Assembly: GCF_001984175.1 (NCBI RefSeq)
Contig: NZ_MTQP01000064.1
Location: 310,001 to 374,000, forward strand
DNA length: 64,000 nucleotides
Direction of reading: 5' to 3'
Origin: Saccharothrix sp. ALI-22-I
GTDB lineage: Bacteria; Actinomycetota; Actinomycetes; Mycobacteriales; Pseudonocardiaceae
Of the stretch, positions 42,453 through 51,464 are shown in pieces. Position 1 is the first letter of the stretch, and every line of letters starts with the position of its first letter. The notes below the pieces were generated by a model, which ran no database searches, was not told where the DNA came from, and was given only the letters and a program-made list of their open reading frames with translations. The translations under genes and the position numbers were made by a program.

Positions 42453-44459
42453 TCACACCTCTTCTTCCCTGACCACAACCACGCCGCCGGCGGGCACGAC
42501 CACGCTGCCGGACGCACGCGCGCCGGACAGCAGTTCGACACCCACCGCGGACAGCTCCGCGTCGCCGCCCCCGTGGTTGACCGCGACCAGCCACGATACG
42601 GCGGAGCCGGCCACCTCACCGCGACGACGCACCACCTCGACGTCCCCTGATCCGGTGGGCGCGTGGTCGACACCCGAGTCGTGCAACGCGGTCCGCACCA
42701 ACCGGTCCAGCCCGTCTCCGGTCAAACCGCAGGCCAGGTACCAGGCGACGCCGTCGCCGTGGTCGTTGCGGGTGACGGCGGGGACGCCGGGCAGCGGGCC
42801 GTCGGCGTAGGAGGAGACCACCTTCGCGCCGGCGGTGTGCAGGTGCTCGGTCCAGATCGCGGCCGACGAGCCGTCGTCCAGCGTCACCGCCTCCCCCGCC
42901 TTGAGCGGGTAGAACTCCTCTGTCCGCACGCCGAGCAGGTCGCGGAACGCGCCGGGGTAGCCGCCGAGGTGCACGTGGCCGCGCGTGTCCGTGATGCCGG
43001 ACAGGTAGGTGACCAGCAGGTGGCCGCCGCCCGCGACGTACTCCTCGTACGGCGTCGCGTCGTCCACCGTGTACAGCGCCGGCACCACGACCAGCCGGTA
43101 CCCGGACAGGTCCGCGGCCGGCGGCACGAAGTCCACCGTCACCCCGGCCCGCCACAACGCGCGGTAGAGCGCGAAAACCTGCTCCTGGTAACGGAAATCA
43201 GAGGTCGGGTGCGCGGGCTGGTCCAGCGCCCACCACGACTGCCAGTCGTAGACGACCGCCACCGACGCGTCCACGGTCGAGCCGACGATCTCCGCGATCC
43301 GCTGGTACTCCGCACCGACCTGCTCGACCTCGCGGAACACCTTCGTGTCCGGTCCGGCGTGCGGCACCATCGCCGAGTGGTAGCGCTCCGCGCCCGCCCG
43401 CGACTGCCGCCACTGGAAGAACAGCGTGCCGTCCGCGCCGTGGGCGACGTGCGCGTACGAGTTGCGCCGCAGCTCACCGGGCAGCTTGGCGATGTTGCGC
43501 GGCTGCCAGTTCACCGCCGAGGTGGAGTGCTCCATCAGCAGCCACGGCTTGCCGCCGGCCAGGCCGCGCATGACGTCGGCGGAGAACGACAGGTCGATGT
43601 GCCGCTCGTCGTGCTCGGCGCGGGTGTAGTGGTCGTTGGAGAGGAAGTCGACCTCGGCGGCCCACTTCCAGTAGTCCAACCCGGAGAAGTTCCAGGTGAC
43701 CATGAAGTTCGTGGTCACCGGCACGCCGGGGGTCACCTCGCGCAGCACGTCCCGCTCGGCCTTGTACAGCTCCAGCAGGGCGTCGGAGGAGAACCGGTCG
43801 AAGTCCAGCAGCTGACCGGGGTTGTTCTGCGCCGGCGTCACGCGCGGCGGCAGGATCTGCTCCCACGCGGTGTAGTGCTGGCTCCAGAACGCCGTGCCCC
43901 AGGCCTCGTTCAGCTCCTCCAGGCCACCGTGGCGGGCCTGCAACCAGGTCCGGAACGCTGCCGCGCACCGGTCGCAGTAGCAGCGCGGGACGTGGCAGCC
44001 GTACTCGTTGCCGACGTGCCACGCCGACAGCGCCGGGTGGTCGCGGTACCGCTCGGCCAACGCGCGGGCGAGCGCGACGGCCTTGGTCCGGTAGATCGGC
44101 GAGCTGGGGCAGTAGGACTGGCGCGAGCCGTGCGCGAGCCGGACGCCTTCGGCGGTCTCCGGCAGCACCTCGGGGTGGGCGGTGGTCAGCCACGGCGGCG
44201 GCGCGGCGGTCGCGGTGGCCAGGTCCACCCGGATACCGCCGGCGTGGAGCCGGTCGAGCACCCGGTCGAGCCAGCCGAACTCGTAGCGGCCCTCCTCGAC
44301 CTCCAACAACGCCCACGAGAAGATCCCCACGCTGACCAGGTTCACCCCGGCCCGGCGCATCAGCTCCACGTCGTCGGACCAGACCTGCTCCGGCCACTGC
44401 TCAGGGTTGTAGTCGGCGCCCCAGGCAAGCCCGCGCACGTCGGTGGGCCAAGTCGTCAT
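42453..44459 (-). CDS. beta-galactosidase, glycoside hydrolase family 42
   Basis: A 668-residue cytoplasmic enzyme with the GH42 A domain (TIM barrel), trimerisation B and small C domains. The acid/base is Glu152 in HVGNEYGCH, and the nucleophile Glu310 in LLMEHSTSAVNW. Cysteines at 117, 155, 160, 162 and 165 match the zinc-binding cluster of the A domain. There is no signal peptide, so substrate must be imported, by the divergent ABC system. The ATG at MTTWPTDVRGLAWGADYNPEQW is the family start. It heads the deoR-galT unit. Confidence 0.95.
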   Translation of the reverse strand: MTTWPTDVRGLAWGADYNPEQWPEQVWSDDVELMRRAGVNLVSVGIFSWALLEVEEGRYEFGWLDRVLDRLHAGGIRVDLATATAAPPPWLTTAHPEVLPETAEGVRLAHGSRQSYCPSSPIYRTKAVALARALAERYRDHPALSAWHVGNEYGCHVPRCYCDRCAAAFRTWLQARHGGLEELNEAWGTAFWSQHYTAWEQILPPRVTPAQNNPGQLLDFDRFSSDALLELYKAERDVLREVTPGVPVTTNFMVTWNFSGLDYWKWAAEVDFLSNDHYTRAEHDERHIDLSFSADVMRGLAGGKPWLLMEHSTSAVNWQPRNIAKLPGELRRNSYAHVAHGADGTLFFQWRQSRAGAERYHSAMVPHAGPDTKVFREVEQVGAEYQRIAEIVGSTVDASVAVVYDWQSWWALDQPAHPTSDFRYQEQVFALYRALWRAGVTVDFVPPAADLSGYRLVVVPALYTVDDATPYEEYVAGGGHLLVTYLSGITDTRGHVHLGGYPGAFRDLLGVRTEEFYPLKAGEAVTLDDGSSAAIWTEHLHTAGAKVVSSYADGPLPGVPAVTRNDHGDGVAWYLACGLTGDGLDRLVRTALHDSGVDHAPTGSGDVEVVRRRGEVAGSAVSWLVAVNHGGGDAELSAVGVELLSGARASGSVVVPAGGVVVVREEEV

Positions 44460-44503
44460 GGCGCAAGGGTGACCCACGGTGAACCCTAACGTCAACACAG
44501 TCC

Positions 44504-44514
44504 AACAAAATCGA
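44504..44514. promoter_or_regulatory. putative DeoR operator 1
   Basis: AACAAAATCGA, one of three related words (ACAAgATcG) in the spacer between the beta-galactosidase and sugar-importer genes. It lies on the beta-galactosidase side. Confidence 0.45.
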
Positions 44515-44535
44515 TCGTCTACCGCTGTTCGGCGG

Positions 44536-44545
44536 TACAAGATCG
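44536..44545. promoter_or_regulatory. putative DeoR operator 2
   Basis: ACAAGATCGA, second copy of the repeated word, 32 nt from the first (about three helical turns). Confidence 0.45.
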
Positions 44546-44617
44546 AAACTTGCCGCACTCCCGCTGTTCACGTCGATCCAGCCGAAGTCACCTGGGTTAA
44601 CGGCTCAATAACGGCCC

Positions 44618-44662
44618 TTGACAGGGGGTGTGCCGCAGACCACATTGTGCGCAATCTTGTTT
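44618..44662 (+). promoter_or_regulatory. promoter of the sugar ABC operon with overlapping operator
   Basis: TTGACA (44618-44623) and CACATT (44641-44646) are 17 nt apart, a good -35/-10 pair. The third operator-like word, in inverse orientation (CAATCTTGTTT, 44652-44662), lies at the expected transcription start, suited to repression by the DeoR protein. Confidence 0.6.
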
Positions 44663-44718
44663 GACTCCGTGTTCGGTGTTCGGTTGATTCCGGTTGAGTG
44701 TCACCCGTAGGAGCGACG

Positions 44719-46020
44719 ATGACGAGCTTCTCCGCCAGCCCCCACCACCCGCTCATGGGCCGCCGCGCCCTGTTGAAGGCGATCATCGCGGGAGCGGGCA
44801 TCGCGGCCGTCCCCGGTCTGGCCGCCTGCGGCTCCGACAGCGGTGGCGCCGCCACCGACACCGTGACGTTCGGCAACAACCTGTCCGACCAGGTGCCCAA
44901 GGACGCGATCACGGCGGTGATGAAGGCCTTCGAGACCGAGTCGGGTCTCAAGGTCACGATCAACACCAAGCAGCACGAGCAGTACCAGGAGCAGATCAAC
45001 AACTACCTCCAGGGCAAGCCGGACGACGTGCTGGCCTGGTTCGCCGGCTACCGGATGCGGTTCTTCGCCGAGAAGGGCCTGACCGGCGACCTGAGCGAGG
45101 TGTGGTCGAAGGTCTCCGGCGGCTACGAGCCCGCGTTGAAGGAGGCGTCCACCGCCTCGGACGGCAAGCAGTACCTGATCCCGTTCACCCAGTACCCGTG
45201 GGGCATGTTCTACCGCAAGAGCATCTGGCAGCAGCGCGGCTACACGGTGCCGAAGACGCTGGACGAGCTCGTCGCGCTGTCCACGAAGATGCAGGCCGAC
45301 GGCCTGGCGCCGATCGCGTTCGCGCAGAAGCAGGGCTGGCCCGGCATGGGCACGTTCGACCAGCTCAACTTCCGCATCAACGGCTACCAGTTCCACGTCG
45401 ACCTGATGGCCGGCAAGGAGGACTGGCAGAGCGCGAAGGTGAAGGAGGTGTTCGACACCTGGAAGCGGCTGCTGCCGTTCCACCAGGAGAACGCGCTGGG
45501 CCGGGACTGGCAGGAGGCCGCGCAGTCCCTCCAGCAGGGCAAGGCGGGCATGTACCTGCTCGGCTCGTTCGTCGCCCAGCAGTTCAAGGAGGACGAGCGG
45601 GAGGACCTGGACTTCTTCCCGTACCCGGAGATCAACCCGGAGCACGGCCAGGACACCGTGGAAGCCCCGATCGACGGCTACATGCTGTCCAAGAAGCCCT
45701 CCAACGCCGAGGGCGCGGCCAAGCTGATGGAGTTCCTGTCCACGCCCGCCGCGCAGGCCACGTACCTCAAGTCGGACCCGACCGCGGTGGCGACGTCGAA
45801 CAAGGCCGACACCTCCGGCTACAACTCGCTGCAGAAGAAGGCCGCGCAGGTCATCAAGGAAGCCGCGCACATCACCCAGTTCCTGGACCGCGACACCGAC
45901 CCGCGCTTCGCCAGCGACGCGGCGACCAACGGGCTCAACGCGTTCGTCCAGAACCCCGACGACATCGATTCGATCCTCAAGGGGATGGCCGACCAGGCGA
46001 AGACGATCTTCACGGAGTGA
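44719..46020 (+). CDS. sugar ABC transporter substrate-binding lipoprotein
   Basis: A 433-residue extracellular binding protein of the CUT1 (carbohydrate) type. The N-terminus has an RR pair before a hydrophobic stretch (MGRRALLKAIIAGAGIAA) and a LAAC lipobox, fitting Tat- or Sec-exported lipoproteins. The fold shows the solute-binding family 1 pattern, with PFTQYPWGMFYRKSIWQ and EAPIDGYMLSKKPSN. AGGAG is five bases before the ATG. It heads a three-gene importer operon divergent from a GH42 enzyme, so a beta-galactoside or galacto-oligosaccharide is the likely ligand (inference). Confidence 0.93.
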   Translation: MTSFSASPHHPLMGRRALLKAIIAGAGIAAVPGLAACGSDSGGAATDTVTFGNNLSDQVPKDAITAVMKAFETESGLKVTINTKQHEQYQEQINNYLQGKPDDVLAWFAGYRMRFFAEKGLTGDLSEVWSKVSGGYEPALKEASTASDGKQYLIPFTQYPWGMFYRKSIWQQRGYTVPKTLDELVALSTKMQADGLAPIAFAQKQGWPGMGTFDQLNFRINGYQFHVDLMAGKEDWQSAKVKEVFDTWKRLLPFHQENALGRDWQEAAQSLQQGKAGMYLLGSFVAQQFKEDEREDLDFFPYPEINPEHGQDTVEAPIDGYMLSKKPSNAEGAAKLMEFLSTPAAQATYLKSDPTAVATSNKADTSGYNSLQKKAAQVIKEAAHITQFLDRDTDPRFASDAATNGLNAFVQNPDDIDSILKGMADQAKTIFTE

Positions 46021-46024
46021 CGGC

Positions 46025-46993
46025 GTGACCGCGTTGCAGTCTCCCCCCGAACCCGCCGGGACGACGGGCCCCACCTCACCGTCGCCCCGGCGGGGCAGGC
46101 GCCGCGCCACCGCGCTCGCGCCCCGCGACAAGCTCATCCTCGGCCTGATGCTCGGCATCCCGGCACTGGTGCACATCGCGCTGGTGTGGGTGCCGGCGTT
46201 CGGCTCCGTCGTCCTGTCCTTCAGCTCGTGGGACGGCATCGGCGGGTTCGAGGACATCGAGTGGGTCGGCATCCAGAACTACGTCGACATCTTCACCCGG
46301 TACCCGCGGTTCTGGCCCGCGTTCCAGCACAACGTGATCTGGCTGCTGTTCCTGCTCGTGATCCCGACCATCGCCGGGCTGCTGCTGGCCGTGCTGCTGG
46401 ACCGGCAACTGCGGTTCGGGCGGCTCTACCAGAGCGCGCTGTACCTGCCGATGGTGCTGTCGCTGGCACTGGTCGGGTTCATCTGGCAGCTGATCTACCA
46501 GCCCGAACAGGGTCTGCTGAACAGCGTGCTCGGCACCGCTTCGACCGATCCGGTGAACTGGCTGGGCGATCCGGACATCAACCTGTACGCGGTGCTGGTG
46601 GCCGCCGGGTGGCGGCACACCGGCTACATCATGCTGCTGTACTTGGCCGGCCTGAAATCGGTGGACCCGGCGTTGAAGGAAGCCGCCGCGCTGGACGGCG
46701 CGAACGCGTGGCAAACGTTCTTCCGGGTCACGTTCCCGGTGCTCAAGCCGGTGAACGTGGTGGTGCTCGTGGTCACCGTGATCGAGGGCCTGCGGGCGTT
46801 CGACATCGTCTACGTGATCAACAAGGGCCGCAACGGACTGGAGCTGCTGTCCGTGCTGGTGACCGACAACATCATCGGTGAGTCGAGCCGGATCGGGTGG
46901 GGTTCCGCGCTGGCGGTGATCCTGCTGCTGATCGCGCTCGGGGTCATCATCCCCCGCCTGGTCCAGGTGTTCCGCGAGGAGGAACGGTCATGA
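46025..46993 (+). CDS. sugar ABC transporter permease (MalF/LacF type)
   Basis: A 322-residue permease with a Pro/Arg-rich cytoplasmic start and six membrane helices. The EAA loop contacting the ATPase is visible as EAAALDGANAWQTFFRVTFPVL. It pairs with the next gene as the heterodimeric channel of a CUT1 importer. It starts with GTG 4 nt after the binding-protein stop codon. Confidence 0.94.
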   Translation: MTALQSPPEPAGTTGPTSPSPRRGRRRATALAPRDKLILGLMLGIPALVHIALVWVPAFGSVVLSFSSWDGIGGFEDIEWVGIQNYVDIFTRYPRFWPAFQHNVIWLLFLLVIPTIAGLLLAVLLDRQLRFGRLYQSALYLPMVLSLALVGFIWQLIYQPEQGLLNSVLGTASTDPVNWLGDPDINLYAVLVAAGWRHTGYIMLLYLAGLKSVDPALKEAAALDGANAWQTFFRVTFPVLKPVNVVVLVVTVIEGLRAFDIVYVINKGRNGLELLSVLVTDNIIGESSRIGWGSALAVILLLIALGVIIPRLVQVFREEERS

Positions 46994-47847
46994 CGTTCCG
47001 GCCTGGTCGCATCTTCCTGCACGTGTTCCTGGTCCTGACGTGCCTGGCGACTTTGGCGCCGTTGCTGTGGGCGCTGTACGCGTCGCTGCGCACGTACGAC
47101 GACACCTCGCGCAACGGCTACTTCTCGCTCGCCGAGAGCCTGACGTTCGACAACTTCAGCACCGCGTGGACGCAGGCGGACCTGCCGCACTACTACATGA
47201 ACACGCTGATCGTGACGCTGCCCGCGTTGGTGCTCGTGCTGCTGCTCAGCTCGATGGTGGCGTTCGGGGTGTCGCGGTTCAGCTTCAAGTTCAACTTGGC
47301 GCTGTTGATGCTGTTCACCGCGGGCAACTTGCTGCCGCAGCAGGTGATCGTGACGCCGCTGTACCGGCTGTTCCTGCTCACGCCGGTGCCCGCGTGGTTG
47401 AGCGACAGCGAGGTGCTGCTGGACTCGCAGCTCGGCCTGGTGCTGATCCACGTGGCGTTCCAGTCCGGGTTCTGCGTGTTCGTGCTGAGCAACTACATGA
47501 AGACCATCCCGCACGAGCTCAGCGAGGCGGCCCGGGTGGACGGCGCGGGTGTGTTCCGGCAGTACTGGCAGGTCATCCTGCCGCTGTGCCGGCCCGCGCT
47601 GGCGGCGTTGGCGACGCTGGAGTTCACCTGGATCTACAACGACTTCCTGTGGGCGCTGGTGCTGATCCAGACCGGCGACAAGATGCCGATCACGTCGGCG
47701 TTGCAGAACCTCAGGGGCACGTTCTTCGTGGACAACAACTTGGTCGCGGCCGGGTCGCTGCTCGTGGCACTGCCCACCCTCGTGGTGTTCTTCGTGCTGC
47801 AACGCCAGTTCATCGGCGGCCTCACGTTGGGTTCGACGAAGGGCTAG
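46990..47847 (+). CDS. sugar ABC transporter permease (MalG/LacG type)
   Basis: A 285-residue partner permease with six membrane helices and the EAA loop EAARVDGAGVFRQYWQVILPL. Its ATG overlaps the previous stop (ATGA). No ATPase gene follows; in actinobacteria a shared MsmK/MsiK-type ATPase encoded elsewhere drives many CUT1 importers, which would apply here. Confidence 0.94.
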   Translation: MTFRPGRIFLHVFLVLTCLATLAPLLWALYASLRTYDDTSRNGYFSLAESLTFDNFSTAWTQADLPHYYMNTLIVTLPALVLVLLLSSMVAFGVSRFSFKFNLALLMLFTAGNLLPQQVIVTPLYRLFLLTPVPAWLSDSEVLLDSQLGLVLIHVAFQSGFCVFVLSNYMKTIPHELSEAARVDGAGVFRQYWQVILPLCRPALAALATLEFTWIYNDFLWALVLIQTGDKMPITSALQNLRGTFFVDNNLVAAGSLLVALPTLVVFFVLQRQFIGGLTLGSTKG

Positions 47848-47854
47848 CGCGTTC

Positions 47855-47889
47855 GGTGGGTAGGCGGCCCGACCGGCCGCCTACTCACC
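47855..47889. terminator. bidirectional terminator between importer and MerR genes
   Basis: A 15-bp stem (47855-47869 with 47875-47889, one G-T pair) and 5-nt loop separate the convergent genes. It overlaps the MerR stop codon at 47885. Confidence 0.75.
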
Positions 47890-48613
47890 GGGACGATCGG
47901 TCGTCGCGGGGGATCAACGCGCTGAGTGCGGCGGCACCGTCGAGGAGGGCTCTCGACCGCACGTCGATGCTCGCGCGTCGGGCGGCCAGGGTGGTCATCA
48001 CTTCTTCCCACCGGCGGGTGCGCCGCAGTTCCGGCATCAAGGCCCGGAGTGGGGCGATGCGGTAGCCGGCCAGGCGCAGTTGGTGGACGATCCGGGCGTC
48101 CCGGACGTCGTCGGGGAAGTACCGCCGCGGTCCTCGCGGGGCGGCTCGACGGGGCACGACCAGGCCTTCCGCGTCCCAGTGCCGCAACGTCGAGGTGCGC
48201 ACACCGAGCGCGACCGCCAGCTCGGAGATGCTCATGGCGTCCGATGGGCGCACGTCGTCGATCGGTTCCCCGGAGATCGTCGCGGCGGCTTCCTGGGCCA
48301 GTTCGAGCTCTCGCCGCTCTGTGGCGAGTCGGGCGTGTGCCGCGTCGAGCAGGGCGAACAGGCCCGAACCGGGATGTGCGTGCGCCGCGTTCATGATCCT
48401 CTTGGCCTCGACCGGCCCGGTGCCCTCCGCAAGAGCCCGATAGGCCAGCGCGGACAGCACGTGCGCCTCGCCGTAGATCCGATACCCCGTGCCGGTGCGC
48501 GTCGCCGGAGGCAACACGCCGTCGCGTTCGAGGTTGCGCACCTGTTGGACGGAGTACCCGGCACGTCGTGCGACATCGCTCGTCCGCGTGGTGGCCGACT
48601 TGCGACTTGTCAC
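47885..48613 (-). CDS. MerR-type regulator with two DNA-binding domains
   Basis: A 242-residue protein with two MerR-like winged helices: the first at the N-terminus (TSDVARRAGYSVQQVRNLERDGVLPPATRTGTGYRIYG), the second from about residue 128 (MSISELAVALGVRTSTLRHWDAEGLVVPRRAAPRGPRRYF). A helical stretch joins them, and a short helix ends the chain. A typical MerR protein has one head and dimerises through a coiled coil; a two-headed chain could bind DNA alone or bridge sites. No metal or drug-binding domain is seen. GAGG precedes the GTG start. It is divergent from the DUF6194 gene by 42 nt. Confidence 0.88.
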   Translation of the reverse strand: MTSRKSATTRTSDVARRAGYSVQQVRNLERDGVLPPATRTGTGYRIYGEAHVLSALAYRALAEGTGPVEAKRIMNAAHAHPGSGLFALLDAAHARLATERRELELAQEAAATISGEPIDDVRPSDAMSISELAVALGVRTSTLRHWDAEGLVVPRRAAPRGPRRYFPDDVRDARIVHQLRLAGYRIAPLRALMPELRRTRRWEEVMTTLAARRASIDVRSRALLDGAAALSALIPRDDRSSR

Positions 48614-48655
48614 CGGCCCACCTCGACATATGCGGGCCGAAGTCTCCACAACCAC

Positions 48656-49180
48656 ATGAATGAAACGCTAGAACACATGGGCATCGACGAAATCACCGAG
48701 TTCCTCGACGGCCTCGGCGGGGTGCTGATCCTCAGGCCGGCGCCCGGCGACGGTTCACCGGAGATCAGTTGGGGCGACACGTTCTTCTACTACGCGCCCG
48801 ATGGCGAGGTCCCGAAGACGGGCCAGCCCTTCGCGACGATCGTGACGAAGGACTACCCGGGCGACGAGCTGTCACGGCTGAACCGCCCCGACACCTTCCG
48901 GCTGAACCTCTTCGCCGGGAAGGAGGCCTTCACCAGCTGGACCGGTCGACGGCCGCGCGACGCGGCCACGGGCGACGTCCACTCCAACGAGGTCCACTCC
49001 AACGAGATCGAACACAGCGTGATCGACTCCGTGATGGCGCACCCCGTCTACGGCACTCTTGGCTGGCTGGCCGTGGTGAACCCGGGGCCGCGCACGGAGT
49101 CGGCGGTGCGGGAGCTGCTCCGCGCCGCCCACGAGCTGGCCCGCTCGCGCTACCAGCGGCGGGCCGGATCGCCGGACTAG
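48656..49180 (+). CDS. DUF6194 family protein
   Basis: A 174-residue soluble protein of the DUF6194 type, recognised by the N-terminal GIDEITEFLDGLGGVLILRPAPGDGSPEISWGDTFFYYAPDG and ATIVTKDYPGD. The C-terminal part (HPVYGTLGWLAVVNPGPRTE) resembles MmcQ/YjbR-like or luciferase-like small domains; function is unknown. A small repeat encodes VHSNE twice. Its stop codon overlaps that of mprB on the opposite strand within CTAG. The divergent two-headed MerR protein may regulate it. Confidence 0.85.
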   Translation: MNETLEHMGIDEITEFLDGLGGVLILRPAPGDGSPEISWGDTFFYYAPDGEVPKTGQPFATIVTKDYPGDELSRLNRPDTFRLNLFAGKEAFTSWTGRRPRDAATGDVHSNEVHSNEIEHSVIDSVMAHPVYGTLGWLAVVNPGPRTESAVRELLRAAHELARSRYQRRAGSPD

Positions 49181-50598
49181 TTCGAGGCGTGGTCGGGGAT
49201 GGACGAGTGGTTCGGCACCGGGGTGGGGCGGCCGGGCAGGCGGAGGGTGAACTGGGCGCCGCCCTCCGGGGCGCGGCCGACGTAGGCCATGCCGCCGTGG
49301 CGTTCCGCGACCTGCTTGACGATCGCCAGGCCCAGGCCCGAGCCGGGCAGGGTGCGGGCCTCCGAGGAGCGGTAGAAGCGTTCGAAGACGTGCGGCAGGT
49401 CGGCGTCGGCGATGCCCGGACCGGAGTCGGCCACCTCGACCACCGCGCTGCCGTCACCCAGCTGCTTGAGGGTCAGCCGGACCACGCCGCCCGTCGGGCT
49501 GAACTTCACGGCGTTGTCCAGCAGGTTGAGCACCGCGCGTTCCAGCGCGCTCGAATCACCCAGAAGAGACCACTGCTCGACCTCGACCACGAACTGCACG
49601 TCGGTCGCCCGCCGCTTCGCCCGGTCCAGGGCCCGTTCCACCACCTCGACCAGGTCGACCGGCTCGTGCACGACCTGCGGCGCGTCCTCGCGGGCCAGCT
49701 CCACCAGGTCGCCGATCAACGTGGTCAGCTCGTCCAGCTGGGCCCGCACGTCGGCGTTGATCTCCGCCTTGTCCTCGTCGGACAGCGTCGGCGAACCCGG
49801 CCGCTCGGAGGCCAGCAGCAGCTCCAGGTTGGTGCGCATGGACGTCAGCGGCGTGCGCAGCTCGTGGCCCGCGTCGGCGACCAGCCGGCGTTGCCGCTCC
49901 TGCGACTCCGCCACCGCGCCCAGCATCGCGTTGAACCGCTGCGACAACAGGGCCAGCTCGTCGTCACCGGACACCGGGATGGGCCGCAGGTCACCGGTCA
50001 TCGCGACCCGTTCGGTGGCCTCGGTCAACCGCTGCACGGGCCGCAGCCCGGTGCGCGCGACCGCCGTGCCCGCCACCGCCGCGACCAGCACACCCAGCCC
50101 GCTGATCACGAACAACACCACGGACAGCTTGCCCAGGGTGATGTTGAGCGGCTTGGTGGACTGGGCGATCACCATCGCCTGGCCGTCACCGTAGGGGACC
50201 GCGATCACCCGGAAGTCGGTGCGCACGTCGGTCCAGATGTTCTCCAGCCGGTTCCCGCGCGCCACGTCCAGGTCGGCGGGCTGGGTCGGCGGCGCGACCG
50301 TGCCCTTCGGGTACTGGATCAGCCCGCTCACGTCGAGCACGCCGATCCGGATGTCACCGGCGGCCAGGAAGGCGCCGGGGATCTCGTTGACGTTGTTGTT
50401 GACCTTCGGCGCGTTGACCGCGGCGTCCGCGCGCTGCCGCAGGTTCTCGTCCATCTGGTCGTGCAGGTTCTGGCTCACCGTCATGTACGCGCCGAGCGAC
50501 ACGACGGCGACGGCCCCGGCGACGCAGAACGCGGCGAGCAGCGTCACCCGGGCCCGCAGCGACACCCGTTGGAGTCGCCCGTTGGCGGCACCGATCAC
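49177..50598 (-). CDS. mprB: sensor histidine kinase, MprB-like
   Basis: A 473-residue sensor with two membrane helices (about 17-38 and 162-184) around an external domain of about 120 residues, then HAMP, HisKA with the phosphoaccepting His in [14 protein letters not shown], and an ATPase domain with [22 protein letters not shown] and [11 protein letters not shown]. In mycobacteria MprB senses envelope stress and is inhibited by DnaK. The GTG overlaps the mprA stop by 4 nt. The gene follows mprA as in M. tuberculosis, but pepD is displaced by a 9-kb insert. Confidence 0.93.
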   Translation of the reverse strand: MIGAANGRLQRVSLRARVTLLAAFCVAGAVAVVSLGAYMTVSQNLHDQMDENLRQRADAAVNAPKVNNNVNEIPGAFLAAGDIRIGVLDVSGLIQYPKGTVAPPTQPADLDVARGNRLENIWTDVRTDFRVIAVPYGDGQAMVIAQSTKPLNITLGKLSVVLFVISGLGVLVAAVAGTAVARTGLRPVQRLTEATERVAMTGDLRPIPVSGDDELALLSQRFNAMLGAVAESQERQRRLVADAGHELRTPLTSMRTNLELLLASERPGSPTLSDEDKAEINADVRAQLDELTTLIGDLVELAREDAPQVVHEPVDLVEVVERALDRAKRRATDVQFVVEVEQWSLLGDSSALERAVLNLLDNAVKFSPTGGVVRLTLKQLGDGSAVVEVADSGPGIADADLPHVFERFYRSSEARTLPGSGLGLAIVKQVAERHGGMAYVGRAPEGGAQFTLRLPGRPTPVPNHSSIPDHASN

Positions 50599-51284
50599 GG
50601 AGGGGTCTCCCGCAGCACGTAGCCGACGCCGCGCACCGTGTGCAGCAGCCGGGGCTCGCCGTCGAGTTCGGTCTTGCGGCGCAGGTAGCCGACGTAGACC
50701 TCCAGCGCGTTGCCCGAGGTCGGGAAGTCGTAGCCCCAGACGTCCTCCAGGATGCGACCGCGGGTCAGCACCTGCTTGGGGTGCGCCAGGAACAGCTCCA
50801 ACAGGGCGAACTCGGTCCGGGTGAGGCTGATCGGCCGGTCACCCCGCCGCACGTCCCGGGTGCTCGGGTCGAGCTCCAGATCGGCGAACCGCAGCACCGC
50901 GCCGGCAGGCTCCTCGGCATCCGACACAGCCCGCCGCAGCAGCGCGCGGAGCCGGGCCAGCAGCTCCTCCAGCGCGAACGGCTTGGGCAGGTAGTCGTCC
51001 GCGCCGGCGTCCAGCCCGGACACCCGGTCGGACACCGCGTCACGGGCGGTGAGCACGAGGATCGGCAGGTCGTCACCGGTGCTGCGCAACCGGCGGCACA
51101 CCTCCAACCCGTCGAGGCGAGGCATCATCACGTCCAACACCATGGCGTCGGGACGCTGGGAGACGACGGACTCTAGAGCCTGCTGGCCGTCACCGGCCAG
51201 GTCGACCTGGTAGCCGTTGAATTGCAGTGAGCGACGAAGCGACTCACGCACGGCCCTGTCGTCGTCGACAACGAGGATGCGCAT
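50595..51284 (-). CDS. mprA: OmpR-family response regulator, MprA-like
   Basis: A 229-residue regulator: a receiver with DDD near residue 8, phosphoacceptor Asp in [13 protein letters not shown] and Lys in [12 protein letters not shown], and a winged-helix output with [23 protein letters not shown] and [16 protein letters not shown]. This wording is close to mycobacterial MprA, which controls sigma factors and pepD. The ATG gives the standard MRILVVDDD start. Its upstream spacer holds repeat copy B. Confidence 0.94.
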   Translation of the reverse strand: MRILVVDDDRAVRESLRRSLQFNGYQVDLAGDGQQALESVVSQRPDAMVLDVMMPRLDGLEVCRRLRSTGDDLPILVLTARDAVSDRVSGLDAGADDYLPKPFALEELLARLRALLRRAVSDAEEPAGAVLRFADLELDPSTRDVRRGDRPISLTRTEFALLELFLAHPKQVLTRGRILEDVWGYDFPTSGNALEVYVGYLRRKTELDGEPRLLHTVRGVGYVLRETPP

Positions 51285-51355
51285 GGGAGTCAGTCTTGCT
51301 CGTGGTCCTGAGAGTCGCCTGAGAAGCTCGTGTGAGCTACCCGTCAAATTTTGAG

Positions 51356-51433
51356 GTGTTGAATTGCGCCGCCTCCGGCGTCGCGGGCTCGGTCGCCTGG
51401 AAGTCGATCGTTCGCGTCCTCGCGTGGTGGTCC
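51356..51433. repeat. intergenic palindromic element, copy B (half form)
   Basis: GTGTTGAATTGCGCCGCCTCC...GCTCGGTCGCC.GGAAG is nearly identical, in the opposite orientation, to the right part of copy A, then GTCGATCGTTCGCG (half of the palindrome) and CTCGCGTGGTGGTC (shared with copy C). It lies in the 180-nt spacer between mprA and the Eis-like gene. Confidence 0.85.
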
Positions 51434-51464
51434 TGCAGGCGGCGAAGCAGTGAGGGCGGTTGGG

